Origin: Pseudomonas sp. L5B5
GTDB taxonomy: Bacteria; Pseudomonadota; Gammaproteobacteria; Pseudomonadales; Pseudomonadaceae
Reading direction: 5' to 3'
NCBI RefSeq assembly: GCF_020520285.1
Contig: NZ_CP084742.1
Location: 6,559,501 to 6,623,500 of the forward strand
DNA length: 64,000 nucleotides
Below are positions 1 to 10,714 of the stretch, piece by piece. Both the position numbers and the translations under genes were made by a program. Each line of letters starts with the position of its first letter. The first letter of the stretch is position 1. The notes under the pieces were generated by a model. The model was not told the origin of the DNA. It searched no databases and saw only the letters and a list, made by a program, of their open reading frames with translations.

Positions 1-1
1 T

Positions 2-1549
2 TCCTTCTCCGAGGGAGCATTGGATCAGGTCATCCTGCAGACGCCGGAATTCCAGGTCGAAGGCAAGTTCAGCTCGGAACGTTTCGACCAGGTCATCCGC
101 CAGCTGGGTTACAGCCGTATGCAGTTCCGGCAGATGCTGAGTCAGGAAATGCTGATCGGTCAGGTCCGTGCGGGTCTGGCAGGCAGTGGTTTCGTCACTG
201 ATGCCCAGGTGCTGGCATTCGCCCGCTTGGAAAAACAGACTCGGGACTTCGCCTCCCTGACCATCAAGGCCGATCCGGCAGCTGCCAAGCTGACTGACGA
301 AGAGGTCAAGGCCTACTACGACCAGCACGCCAAGGAGTTCATGACGCCGGACCAGGTGGTGATCGATTACATCGAGCTGAAGAAGGCTTCGTTCTTCGAT
401 CAGGTCAGCGTCAAGGACGAAGACCTGCAGACCCTGTATCAGAAAGAAATCGCCAACCTGTCCGAGCAGCGTCGTGCCGCGCACATCCTGATCGAAGTCA
501 ATGCCAAGGTGAACGAGGCCCAGGCCAAGGCCAAGATCGAGGAGGTCCAGGCTCGCCTGGCCAAGGGCGAGAGCTTCGAGGCGCTGGCCAAGGAGTTTTC
601 CCAGGATCCGGGTTCGGCCAACAATGGCGGCGACCTGGGCTACGCCGGTCCCGGTGTCTACGATCCAGCCTTCGAAAAAGCGCTGTACGCTCTGAGCAAG
701 GACCAGGTCTCGGCTCCGGTACGCACTGACTTCGGTTTCCACCTGATCAAGCTGCTGGGTGTCGAAGCGCCAGAAGTTCCGAGTTTCGCCAGCCTCAAGG
801 ACAAGCTGACTCGCGAGCTCAAGACCCAGCAGGTCGAGCAGCGTTTCGTCGAGGCTACCAAGCAACTGGAAGACTCTGCGTTCGAAGCCTCCGACCTTGC
901 CCAGCCAGCCCAGGACCTGAAACTCACTGTCCATACTTCCGCGCCGTTCGGCCGTGAAGGCGGTGACGGTATCGCGGCCAACCGGGCAGTGGTGCAAGCG
1001 GCGTTCAGCACCGAAGTCCTCGACGAGGGTGCCAACAGCAGCGCCATCGAGCTGGATCCGGAAACCGTTCTCGTGCTGCGTGCCAAGGAGCACCGCAAGC
1101 CCGAGCAACTGCCGCTGGAAAGCGTAGCCAGTGCCATTCGTACGCAATTGGCCAAGGAGCACGCCAGTGCTGCCGCCAAGACCAAGGCCGAGGCGCTGAT
1201 TGCCAGCCTGCGTGACGGCAAGACTGCGTTGAACAAGCCGGTGGATGGCCAGGACTGGAAAGTGGCGAAAGCCGTTACCCGTGGCCAGGACGGTATCGAT
1301 CCTACCGTGCTGCAGGCGCTGTTCCGCATGAGCAAGCCTGAGTCCAAGGACAAGCCGGCGTTCACTAGCGTGACCCTGCCCAACGGCAACCTGCTGGTCC
1401 TGCAACTGAATGGCGTCAATGAAGCTGCGGCGCCGACCGAGGAAGAGAAAGCCCAGTACCGTCGCTTCCTGGCCTCGCGTGTAGGGCAACAAGACTTCGC
1501 TGCCTACCGCAAGCAGCTGGAAAACCAGGCGGATATCAAGCGTTACTGA
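2..1549 (+). CDS. ppiD: Peptidyl-prolyl cis-trans isomerase D (PpiD), 3' part
   Basis: This is the C-terminal ~515 residues of a periplasmic folding helper anchored in the inner membrane. The frame is open to the left edge, so the N-terminal membrane anchor lies outside the window. A SurA-type N-terminal chaperone region comes first. A parvulin rotamase domain follows, starting near EQRRAAHILIEV and including GGDLGYAGPG and DFGFHLIKL. The last third is the PpiD-specific tail, ending with ENQADIKRY. PpiD associates with the Sec translocon and helps newly exported outer-membrane proteins fold (family knowledge). In Pseudomonas it usually lies at the end of the clpP-clpX-lon-hupB block. It is followed by a strong intrinsic terminator. 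Confidence 0.95.
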   Translation, partial: SFSEGALDQVILQTPEFQVEGKFSSERFDQVIRQLGYSRMQFRQMLSQEMLIGQVRAGLAGSGFVTDAQVLAFARLEKQTRDFASLTIKADPAAAKLTDEEVKAYYDQHAKEFMTPDQVVIDYIELKKASFFDQVSVKDEDLQTLYQKEIANLSEQRRAAHILIEVNAKVNEAQAKAKIEEVQARLAKGESFEALAKEFSQDPGSANNGGDLGYAGPGVYDPAFEKALYALSKDQVSAPVRTDFGFHLIKLLGVEAPEVPSFASLKDKLTRELKTQQVEQRFVEATKQLEDSAFEASDLAQPAQDLKLTVHTSAPFGREGGDGIAANRAVVQAAFSTEVLDEGANSSAIELDPETVLVLRAKEHRKPEQLPLESVASAIRTQLAKEHASAAAKTKAEALIASLRDGKTALNKPVDGQDWKVAKAVTRGQDGIDPTVLQALFRMSKPESKDKPAFTSVTLPNGNLLVLQLNGVNEAAAPTEEEKAQYRRFLASRVGQQDFAAYRKQLENQADIKRY

Positions 1550-1568
1550 TGCCTGTTCCGCAGTGGTG

Positions 1569-1604
1569 AAAAAGACCCCGTCCGCAAGGCCGGGGTCTTT
1601 TTTT
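1569..1604 (+). terminator. Rho-independent terminator after ppiD
   Basis: The stem AGACCCCG...CGGGGTCT has a short TCCGCAAGGC-type loop and is followed by a run of seven T. It lies 20 bases after the ppiD stop. An A-run on the other side could also let it serve the convergent MFS gene. Confidence 0.9.
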
Positions 1605-1630
1605 GCCGCCAGGAAAGCCCAGGCCAGGGC

Positions 1631-2842
1631 TTACACCTGGCGGTCGGAAACGAAACCGTTGCCCCGGGCGCTGCTTGCCACCAGCAAGGCTGCCAGCAAC
1701 AAGGCGCCAATCACCCAGGGGAAAGTCTGCACACCCGGGCCCTGCAACAGCAGGGCACCGCCCACGCCTCCACCGGCGATGGCCAGGTTCCACAGGGTCA
1801 CCAGCATCGATTGCGCAGCGTCCGCCTGTGCTCCCGCGGATTTGGCCAGCGCGGTTTGCAGCAAGGTGGCCAGGCCTCCGAACGCCAAGCCCCAGATCGA
1901 GATGGCCCCATAAACGGTCATGGGTCCTCGGTCGAACAAGCCGAGCAGCAGGATCGAGGCGATGAACAGCAAGCAACTGGCCAATACCAGTTCACGTAGC
2001 CAGCGATCGATCAGCAAGCCGACTACCCAGATACTCAACAGTGCAGCCAGGCCGAATACCAGCAGCACGCCCTCGATCTGCCCGCCAAGGCCTGTCGACT
2101 CCAGAAACGGTGCGATGTAGGTGTAAAGAATGTTGTGGCCCAGCACATAGGCGAAGGTCACGAACAGCACCGGGCCTACACCCGGCAAGGCCAGCACGCG
2201 GCGCAAGGGCAGGCGTTTCTGGCCACGCAGACCGGGAAAGTCCGGCACCTGCCGGAGTACCCAGACAATCAGCACCAGGGTCAGCAGGGTCATGAGGGCG
2301 AAGCTCATGCGCCAGCCCACCAGGTTGCCCAGCCACGTGCCGGCGGGAACCCCGATTGATAGCGCCAGGGGCGCGCCGAGCATGGCCACGGCGATTGCCC
2401 GTCCTTGCTGGTGCGGGGGCGCCATGCGGCTGGCATAACCGGCCAGCAGGGCCCAGAGCAGGCCGGCGAACACCCCGGCAAAGAAGCGGGCGACCAGGGT
2501 CAGGCTGTAGTCGTTCGACAGGGCCGTGACACTGTTGACGATGGCGAAGCCGGCAATGGCGATCAGCAGCAACGGGCGTCGTCGCCAGCTCTGCGTCAGG
2601 CTCACCAGGGGGATCGCGGCCAGGAGCGAGCCGAGGGCGTAGATCGTGACCAGTTGGCCGACCAGTGCGGGCGAAATCTCCAGGCCGCGGCTCATCTGCG
2701 GCAGCAATCCGGCCGGCATGGCTTCGGTCAGCAGGGTGATGAAGCCTGCGCAGGCCAGGGCCAGCAAGCCGCTGATGGGCAATCTTTCACGGGTGTCGCT
2801 GGACGTTTGCAGTGATTCACAGGCATCGACGGTAGGGTTCAT
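1631..2842 (-). CDS. MFS transporter, DHA1 (sugar/drug efflux) family
   Basis: This 403-residue protein has about twelve hydrophobic segments and the start expected for the SotB/NepI/AraJ-like efflux group (LLALACAGFITLLTEAMPAG). Members are proton-driven exporters of sugars, purine nucleosides or drugs. The substrate here cannot be read from sequence. The conserved loop after helix 2 is TQSWRRRPLLL, in place of the commoner DRxGRR. The gene is divergent from a LysR regulator 115 bases away, which is the usual layout for an efflux pump and its own regulator. The convergent ppiD terminator lies just past its stop. Confidence 0.85.
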   Translation of the reverse strand: MNPTVDACESLQTSSDTRERLPISGLLALACAGFITLLTEAMPAGLLPQMSRGLEISPALVGQLVTIYALGSLLAAIPLVSLTQSWRRRPLLLIAIAGFAIVNSVTALSNDYSLTLVARFFAGVFAGLLWALLAGYASRMAPPHQQGRAIAVAMLGAPLALSIGVPAGTWLGNLVGWRMSFALMTLLTLVLIVWVLRQVPDFPGLRGQKRLPLRRVLALPGVGPVLFVTFAYVLGHNILYTYIAPFLESTGLGGQIEGVLLVFGLAALLSIWVVGLLIDRWLRELVLASCLLFIASILLLGLFDRGPMTVYGAISIWGLAFGGLATLLQTALAKSAGAQADAAQSMLVTLWNLAIAGGGVGGALLLQGPGVQTFPWVIGALLLAALLVASSARGNGFVSDRQV

Positions 2843-2913
2843 GGTGGGCTCAGCTGTGCAATAGGGAAGGCACAGGTTAGGGCGCTGCGCATGGCGGAAA
2901 AATAGGCTAATGT

Positions 2914-2928
2914 TCCGAACTTATCGGA
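2914..2928. promoter_or_regulatory. Possible LysR operator in the divergent region
   Basis: TCCGA and TCGGA form a perfect 5-base inverted repeat separated by five bases, a T-N11-A type LysR box. It sits between the MFS gene and the LysR gene, 30 bases before the LysR start. Confidence 0.4.
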
Positions 2929-2957
2929 CTCTCAAGTCCTTAATGCTGGAGTGTTCA

Positions 2958-3857
2958 ATGGACTGGCTTGGCAGTATCCCGGTGTTCATGCAGGTGGCGG
3001 AGACCCGCAGCTTTACCGAGGCGGGGCGCCTGCTGGGGGTCTCGTCCTCGGCGGTGGGCAAGAGTATTGCCCGCCTCGAGGAACGCCTGGAAACCCGCCT
3101 GTTTCACCGCACCACACGCAGTATCAGCCTGACGGCAGAGGGCATTGGGCTGCTCGAGCGTTGTCGCAGGATCGCCGCCGAGGCCGAGTCGGCGGAGTTC
3201 CAGTTGTGCGATTCGGCCAGTGCACCGGTGGGCAAGCTGCGGATCAGTGCGCCCCAGGTCCACGGTCTGGTGATGCCGGTGCTGGCGGAATTCATGCAGC
3301 GCTACCCGCAGATCGAACTGGATGTCGATCTGTCCGACCGGATGGTGGATGTGGTGGAGGAGGGTTTCGACCTGGTCATACGCACCGGTAACCCCAAGGA
3401 TTCGCGCTTGCTGGCCCGACAAGTGGGATCCTTTCGCATGGTGCTGGTGGGCAGTCCCGGATATTTTCGTGAGCATGGGCTGCCGCAATCGCCCCAGGAG
3501 CTCCATGAGCATGCCTGCCTGCGGCATACCTTCCACCACACTGGCAAGCTCGAGCCCTGGCCCTTCAAGCCGCAGCTCCATCAGCCCGAGCCGCTGCTGC
3601 CGACCCGCCTGACCAGCAGTTCCACCGAGGCGCTGGAGCACGCGGCACGCAGTGGCCTGGGTATTGCCTGCCTGCCGGACTTCATGGTGCAAGCCTCGCT
3701 ACGGTGCGGAGCGTTGCAGGCCGTACTCGATGAGTACTTGCAATTCAACGGCACGTTCTGGGTGCTGTGGCCCTCGAGCCGTCATGCGGCAGCCAAGCTG
3801 CGAGTGCTGATCGAACACCTGAGCGAACGACTTTTTCCTACCTCGTGCGGTCAGTAG
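2958..3857 (+). CDS. LysR-family transcriptional regulator
   Basis: This 299-residue regulator has an N-terminal winged helix-turn-helix (MDWLGSIPVFMQVAETRSF, then AGRLLGVSSSAVGKSIARLE) and a periplasmic-binding-like effector domain from about residue 90. I chose the ATG at 2958 because the family begins at this point. An upstream ATG at 2910 would add 16 residues without homology and runs through the probable operator. The sequence resembles the large CrgA/DsdC-like subgroup near efflux genes. It is divergent from the MFS exporter, so local control of that gene is the best guess. The effector is unknown. Confidence 0.88.
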   Translation: MDWLGSIPVFMQVAETRSFTEAGRLLGVSSSAVGKSIARLEERLETRLFHRTTRSISLTAEGIGLLERCRRIAAEAESAEFQLCDSASAPVGKLRISAPQVHGLVMPVLAEFMQRYPQIELDVDLSDRMVDVVEEGFDLVIRTGNPKDSRLLARQVGSFRMVLVGSPGYFREHGLPQSPQELHEHACLRHTFHHTGKLEPWPFKPQLHQPEPLLPTRLTSSSTEALEHAARSGLGIACLPDFMVQASLRCGALQAVLDEYLQFNGTFWVLWPSSRHAAAKLRVLIEHLSERLFPTSCGQ

Positions 3858-3949
3858 TCTTGAGTGAAATTTAAGACATCAATTAGCCGCGCTGTAGGAC
3901 GTTGTTCTGTTGCACAATACGCCCCAGAGCGTTTTCCTCAGGATTTTCG

Positions 3950-4798
3950 ATGTTTAGATCATTTCATCTGCGTGCTGCGGCCGGAGTGTTGCTGCTGTCT
4001 GCGGTCGCCGGTTGCTCTTCGAACAAGACTGCCATCTACGAGCATGAAAGCTTCGACGATTCCGGCACCTTCTCGCGCAATTACCCGGTCAGTGATGCAG
4101 CGTCCTGTGAAGCCGCGCGACGGGCCCTGCTCAGCCAGGGTTACATCATCACCAGCAACGACCCAAGGCTGGTCAGTGGCCACAAGAGCTTCCAGCAGAC
4201 CGGCGAGACTCACTTGGAGATCAGCTTCAACGTCGTCTGCGCCAAGGACGGTACCGGCGGACATCGTTCGACGGTATTCGCCAACGCCCTGCAGGACCGC
4301 TACGCCCTGAAAAAACTGAACAATTCGGCCAGCCTCGGGGTAGGGGTACTGGGCTCGGTGTCGATGCCTATTGGTTCCACCGACGACTCGATGGTCAAGG
4401 TGGCGAGCGAGACGGTGTCGTCCGCCAAGTTCTATGAGCGTTACTTCGCCCTGCTGGAGCTGTTTCTGCCCCAGGATGTCAAGGCTGCGGCCCACATCGA
4501 AGAAAAACCCAAGGCTGACCTGGGCGTCCCGGAGAGCAAGCCGGAAAACCAGCCCCAGCCCAAGCCTGAGCCACACCCGGAGCCGGCTGCTGCAGCCCCG
4601 GCACTGGTGCCACCGGTCGCGCCAATTGTCGAACCGGCCGCTTCCCAGCCAGTGGCGCCCCCCGCTGAAGTGGCGCCCATCGTAACGGCGCCGGCCAGCG
4701 AGCCGGCTCCTGTGGGCGAAACCATCAGCCCGCCGCCAGCCAGTACCTTGCCGCCTCCGAACGAGCCGATCCAGGCACTGCCCGGCAACGGTCGCTGA
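3950..4798 (+). CDS. DUF2242-like outer-membrane lipoprotein
   Basis: This 282-residue protein starts with a lipoprotein signal whose lipobox ends SAVAGC, with Cys at about residue 21. A Ser-Ser-Asn follows, compatible with outer-membrane sorting. Residues 25-190 form a compact domain with conserved cysteines (ASCEAARRALLSQGYIIT) typical of the Pseudomonas DUF2242 family. The last ~95 residues are a low-complexity Pro/Ala/Glu tail that may span periplasm or peptidoglycan. I chose the start at 3950 because it places the signal peptide at the N-terminus; an in-frame ATG at 3902 adds 16 unrelated residues. The function is not known. Confidence 0.8.
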   Translation: MFRSFHLRAAAGVLLLSAVAGCSSNKTAIYEHESFDDSGTFSRNYPVSDAASCEAARRALLSQGYIITSNDPRLVSGHKSFQQTGETHLEISFNVVCAKDGTGGHRSTVFANALQDRYALKKLNNSASLGVGVLGSVSMPIGSTDDSMVKVASETVSSAKFYERYFALLELFLPQDVKAAAHIEEKPKADLGVPESKPENQPQPKPEPHPEPAAAAPALVPPVAPIVEPAASQPVAPPAEVAPIVTAPASEPAPVGETISPPPASTLPPPNEPIQALPGNGR

Positions 4799-4929
4799 AA
4801 CGCCCCCGCGCAAAGGCGCTGCCCGCTTCCGCCTGGGTGGCCCCTGCGCAGCCTTCCTGCATTCGTTGCCTTCCAATCGCCCCCTGGCCTTGTGCAACCC
4901 GTAAATTTCTTACGCGCCGTTACGTTTCA

Positions 4930-4972
4930 ATGACAGGAAAGTTGACCGAAGGGGTAGTATTTTTCCTGTCAT
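4930..4972. promoter_or_regulatory. Perfect 11-bp inverted repeat upstream of the micro-ORF
   Basis: ATGACAGGAAA (4930-4940) and TTTCCTGTCAT (4962-4972) are exact inverted copies 21 bases apart. Outer partial arms (CCGTTA / TAACGG) extend the symmetry. The repeat ends 65 bases before the 28-codon ORF. It could be a two-site operator or a 5' leader hairpin. Confidence 0.5.
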
Positions 4973-5037
4973 AACGGCACCTTATGCTGGTCCCGACGGT
5001 CATCCAGGGCATTCAATCAACGAGCAAAGGAGTCCGT

Positions 5038-5124
5038 ATGGACGAGTACCAAGAAGAACTGCTGGAGTACCAGGCTTTCGAGCTTGACCCTCTGGAACCC
5101 GCAGAAGACGCCACCGAGCTGTAA
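5038..5124 (+). CDS. 28-residue acidic micro-protein
   Basis: ATG follows an excellent ribosome binding site (AAAGGAG, six bases upstream) and opens 28 codons ending TAA. The peptide begins MDEYQEELLEYQAFEL and ends EDATEL. It has 11 Asp/Glu and no Lys, Arg or His, so it is strongly acidic. There is no signal peptide or membrane segment. A rho-independent terminator overlaps its stop codon, so it looks like a dedicated one-gene transcript with its own upstream repeat. I cannot assign a function. A small acidic protein could bind a basic partner or nucleic-acid-binding protein (inference). Confidence 0.7.
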   Translation: MDEYQEELLEYQAFELDPLEPAEDATEL

Positions 5125-5142
5125 CGCCGGTGGCTTTTTTTT
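5110..5142 (+). terminator. Terminator overlapping the micro-ORF stop codon
   Basis: The stem GCCACCG/CGGTGGC has an 11-base loop that contains the TAA stop. It is followed by eight T. A ribosome at the stop would sit inside the hairpin. Confidence 0.85.
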
Positions 5143-6181
5143 AGCCGAACTGGCGATGGCTGCGGCGAAACTCCCCGGGAGTCTGGCCGTTCCAACGCTT
5201 GAAGGCTCGCTGAAACGCCTCGGCCGAGGCGAAGCCCAGCAGATAGGCAATCTCGCCGAACGCCAGTTCGGTATCGCGGATATAGGTCATGGCCAAGTCG
5301 CGACGGGTGTCATTGAGAATCGCCCGGAATTGCGTTCCCTCTTCCGCCAGCTTGCGGCGCAAGGTCCAGGTCGGCAGCTTCAAGCGTGCGGCCACTTCCT
5401 CCAGGTCCGGTTCCCGGCCGCCATTGAGCAAAGGTCCCAGCAACTGAATGATGCGCTCGCGCAGGCTACGGGTGCGGGTCAGCTGTTCCAGTTCCCTTTC
5501 GCATAACAGCAGCAGGTGGCGCCAGGTACTTGGGCAATGCTCGGGGTTGCGCAAGGCCAGGCTGGCCTGATCCAGGCGCAACTGGTTGCGCTCGGCGCCA
5601 AAATGGATCGGCGCGGGGCCGAGCACGGCATAGGCCTCGTGGTAGTCGGGCTGTTCGAATTCGATGTCGATCCGTTGCGCATGCACCGTTTGTCCAGCCA
5701 GGTTGGACAGCTGCTGCAACCAGCCGGACATGATCGAATCCACCACGAAACGGTTATAGGCGTTGTACGGGCTGATGGAGTAGAAGCGTAGCCAGGCGCC
5801 GTCGGCATCCTCGCAGAAGCTCGACTGGCCGCGATAGTTGGAGCCGTACAGGGCCTCGAAACGGGTCAGGCAGCGTGCCGCCTCGCGCACGGTGGGTGCC
5901 TGGGCGGCAGTGACCCCGGCCAGGCCGGCCTGGCTGAGGCGACTGAGCCGGCCCATGCGCAGGCCCAGTGCCGGGTCGCCGGTGAGCTGGATCGCCCCGT
6001 GGCCCAGGCGCATGTAGCGAGGGATCGACAGCCGCGCCCCTGCCTCGGCCAACCGGGCAGAGTCCAGCCCATACTGTTCCAGCAAGGGCAACGGGTCCTG
6101 GCCATGGCTGCGAATCGCATCGGCCAGGCTATGGACGATTCCCACCGACAGGTCGCCCAGGCGCATCGGTGCGGTTTTCAT
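5141..6181 (-). CDS. AraC-family transcriptional regulator with Arabinose_bd-type N-domain
   Basis: This protein has 346 residues. The first ~210 match the effector-binding domain of the OruR/ArgR-like group of pseudomonad AraC regulators (LADAIRSHGQDPLPLLEQYG, LGLRMG, AARCLTRFEALYG). The last ~100 residues hold the two AraC helix-turn-helix motifs, with AFGEIAYLLGFASAEAFQRA and FKRWNGQTPGEFR being diagnostic. The ATG is four bases from the stop of the upstream nitrilase-like gene, so the two are probably co-transcribed. The effector is not known. Confidence 0.88.
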   Translation of the reverse strand: MKTAPMRLGDLSVGIVHSLADAIRSHGQDPLPLLEQYGLDSARLAEAGARLSIPRYMRLGHGAIQLTGDPALGLRMGRLSRLSQAGLAGVTAAQAPTVREAARCLTRFEALYGSNYRGQSSFCEDADGAWLRFYSISPYNAYNRFVVDSIMSGWLQQLSNLAGQTVHAQRIDIEFEQPDYHEAYAVLGPAPIHFGAERNQLRLDQASLALRNPEHCPSTWRHLLLLCERELEQLTRTRSLRERIIQLLGPLLNGGREPDLEEVAARLKLPTWTLRRKLAEEGTQFRAILNDTRRDLAMTYIRDTELAFGEIAYLLGFASAEAFQRAFKRWNGQTPGEFRRSHRQFG

Positions 6182-6185
6182 CGGC

Positions 6186-7313
6186 CTACAACCACAAGTT
6201 CAGCAGGCGAGCACCACGACTGCCATCGTCGGCGAAGGTCTGGCCTGCGCTGCTCACGAAGCTCTGGCCACTGGTGCCCAGGTTCCAGAACTGGCCACGC
6301 AGGAACACGCTGGCACCGCCCCTGGCCTGGCTGAGCGCGGGCCTGCTGGTGAGTGTCAAGCGGTGCCAGGCCTCGCCTTCGCTGGTCGCTCCCGGTTTGG
6401 ACGCGGCGGCACCCAAGGCGGCGCCGTTGTCGCTGGGCCAAGGCTGTTCCCAGCGGCCCTTGCCCATGATGAAGGCTGGCACCGCCACCAGCTGTGCCTG
6501 TTGTTCATCGAGCTTGCGGTAGTTGTCCGGGTACCAGCTGTCGCTGCCGATCAGCACCCCGAGGCGCCCGGCCGGGGTATCGAAGACCTGCACCGCCTCG
6601 CGGGCATCACCGTGGATGTAGCCGCTTTCGGAGGCCCTAGGGTAGATCTGCAGCTGTGGCTGGCCAATGGGCTGGCCATCGCTGCCAAACACCACGGCGC
6701 TGTTGTACAGCGCGCCGCGTCCCACCTGCAGGTTGCCCTGGCTGACGCTGGGCTCGGGCAGGATGATCGAGCCGGCCACCAGCGTCACCTGGAATTCCTT
6801 GGCCAGGCCTCCGAACAGCGTCTGGTAGTCCTTGGCCATCTCCTTGGCCTTCATGCGCAGGTAGGCATCGTCTACCCGACTGTCGCCCTTGGCGCCCGCC
6901 AGCGCCTTGAAGAAGGGCAGCGGGTTGCTCACCGCCAGCCAGTTCATCGCTTCCTTGAGAGTGGTGGCCTGGTACAGCTCGTTCTTCTCGCCACTGACCA
7001 TCAGCCAGGTGCCGATGTGTTCCGGCAGCACGACGATGGTCTTGGCGCTGACCAGGCCGCGGTCGCGAGCCTCTTGCAGGTAGGCCGCGAGCTTGCGGTG
7101 CAGGCGCTTGCTGCTCTGGTAGTCGGTGGGAAACAGCTCCGGCTGGATCGCCAGCAGGTTGCCGTGGCCTGCGGGCACGCCCTGGTCCACGGCCAGTTCG
7201 ATGCGCAAGTCCGACAGGTAATGTGCCTCCGGGCGGTCTTGGGTCCAGGCGCCATAGCGGGTGATGGCAGCGATCAGGACCAGGGCGAGGGTGATGTACA
7301 GAAGTTTGCGCAT
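6186..7313 (-). CDS. Membrane-anchored nitrilase-fold protein, probable pseudoenzyme
   Basis: This 375-residue protein has an uncleaved-looking N-terminal membrane segment (residues 4-19) and a carbon-nitrogen hydrolase fold. The first catalytic residue is kept: Glu98 in VVLPEH. The family's active-site cysteine, normally in IC-x-D-x-x-FPE, is Gly256 in LIGSDSWYPDNYR. The Lys position, around residues 216-222, reads IGQPQLQIYP with no Lys. Two of the three triad residues therefore appear absent. It may be a binding or structural protein rather than an amidase. It lies four bases upstream of the AraC gene. The assignment to the fold is from motif pattern. Confidence 0.7.
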   Translation of the reverse strand: MRKLLYITLALVLIAAITRYGAWTQDRPEAHYLSDLRIELAVDQGVPAGHGNLLAIQPELFPTDYQSSKRLHRKLAAYLQEARDRGLVSAKTIVVLPEHIGTWLMVSGEKNELYQATTLKEAMNWLAVSNPLPFFKALAGAKGDSRVDDAYLRMKAKEMAKDYQTLFGGLAKEFQVTLVAGSIILPEPSVSQGNLQVGRGALYNSAVVFGSDGQPIGQPQLQIYPRASESGYIHGDAREAVQVFDTPAGRLGVLIGSDSWYPDNYRKLDEQQAQLVAVPAFIMGKGRWEQPWPSDNGAALGAAASKPGATSEGEAWHRLTLTSRPALSQARGGASVFLRGQFWNLGTSGQSFVSSAGQTFADDGSRGARLLNLWL

Positions 7314-7451
7314 GGGAAAACAGTCGGCAGCCGTGTGCAGGATTCGGCGACTAGGGTAGGACGGCAGCCCATGCTTGCCAAGGGGCGCTGTGCGTTTGGA
7401 TCAATAACTTGTCAGTTACGGTCATTGAGCCTACAGCTGGTGTGCTTTTAG

Positions 7452-9563
<2,112 letters not shown>

Positions 9564-9593
9564 GCCCTCCCACCCCGGCAGCGGCCCCTGTCG

Positions 9594-9703
9594 CCGCTGC
9601 CGCAGGCTGCGCATGCCCCGCAGGGGCACGGGATCTTCCGGCCCACACCCACCTGTCGGCCCTGAAGGTCCTTCGGCCCTTTACGCAGCCTGCGCAGCGG
9701 CTA
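9594..9703. repeat. REP-like inverted pair (type B)
   Basis: The left end CCGCTGCCGCAGGCTGCG and right end CGCAGCCTGCGCAGCGGCTA are near-perfect inverses, with GAAGGTCCTTCGG inside. The same element recurs at 14471-14580. It occupies most of the 220-base gap between fadH and the next gene. Confidence 0.75.
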
Positions 9704-9784
9704 CACGAAGCGTGTCCTGCAGGGCCCGGCGATCTGCCCCGGGATTGCTAGAATGCGCCTCCCTGTTCGCCGAGCCTGCCAACG

Positions 9785-10714
9785 ATGTCCTTTGCCGAGT
9801 CCTTCGACCACTTGCCCCAAGCCCCCCTGCAACGGCTGGACCTGGACTGGTTGCATCAGGCTGGGGTCGAGGTGGCGGTGCTGCGCCTGGACTTGATCGA
9901 TCCGCTGATCAGCGGCAACAAATGGTTCAAGCTCAGCCACCATCTGGCGGCAGCGCATCGCCAGGGCGCCCAGGGCATCATCAGCCTCGGCGGGGCCCAC
10001 TCCAATCACCTGCATGCCCTGGCCGCCGCCGGCCAGCGTTTCGCCTTCGCCACGGTCGGCCTGCTGCGCGGCGAACGCCAGGACACCCCGACCGTCCTCG
10101 ACCTGGAGCGCTTCGGCATGCAGTTGCACTGGCTTGGCTACGGCGGCTACCGGGCACGCCACCAGCCCGGTTTCTGGACGCCTTGGCAGGCACGATACCC
10201 GGACCTGTACCCGGTGCCCGAGGGCGGTGGCGGCCTGGCTGGGGCGCTGGGTTGCGGGCCATTGCTGGAGCAGGTACGGCAGCAGTTGCCAGCCCTGGGC
10301 TGGGCCGACCATGACGGTTGGTGGCTGGCTGCCGGCACCGGCACCACCCTGGCCGGGTTGGTGCTGGCCGAAGCCGGAGCGCACCCGGTGCATGGCGCCC
10401 TGGCGGTGCCGATGGACCACGGAGTGCCACGGCAAGTCGCACAGATCCTGCAGGAGGCGGGAGGAGAGATCGGTGGCTATGAACTGCTGGACGCTAGCCG
10501 TGGCGGTTTCGCCAAGGTGGATGGGGTGCTGGAAGCGTTCATCGACCAGACCGAGCGCGATTGTGGCCTGCCGCTGGAGCCGCTGTACACCGGCAAGGCG
10601 CTGCTGGCCCTGCACGAGCAGGTCCTGGGCGGACGGTTCGCCCCCGGTTGCCGGCTGATCTTCGTCCACACCGGCGGCTTGCAGGGCCGTCGCGGGTTCG
10701 CCCCTCAGGCCTGA
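9785..10714 (+). CDS. PLP-dependent D-cysteine desulfhydrase / ACC-deaminase family protein
   Basis: This 309-residue enzyme belongs to the type II fold PLP family. The pyridoxal Lys lies in GNKWFKL near residue 45. The phosphate- and substrate-binding loop is SLGGAHSNH near 65-73. The C-terminal YTGKALLAL and HTGGLQG are typical. Relatives are D-cysteine desulfhydrase (DcyD) and 1-aminocyclopropane-1-carboxylate deaminase, which share the scaffold. The substrate cannot be decided here. The length is slightly below the ~330 of characterised members. The stop overlaps the convergent cytochrome b561 gene by ten bases. Confidence 0.85.
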   Translation: MSFAESFDHLPQAPLQRLDLDWLHQAGVEVAVLRLDLIDPLISGNKWFKLSHHLAAAHRQGAQGIISLGGAHSNHLHALAAAGQRFAFATVGLLRGERQDTPTVLDLERFGMQLHWLGYGGYRARHQPGFWTPWQARYPDLYPVPEGGGGLAGALGCGPLLEQVRQQLPALGWADHDGWWLAAGTGTTLAGLVLAEAGAHPVHGALAVPMDHGVPRQVAQILQEAGGEIGGYELLDASRGGFAKVDGVLEAFIDQTERDCGLPLEPLYTGKALLALHEQVLGGRFAPGCRLIFVHTGGLQGRRGFAPQA

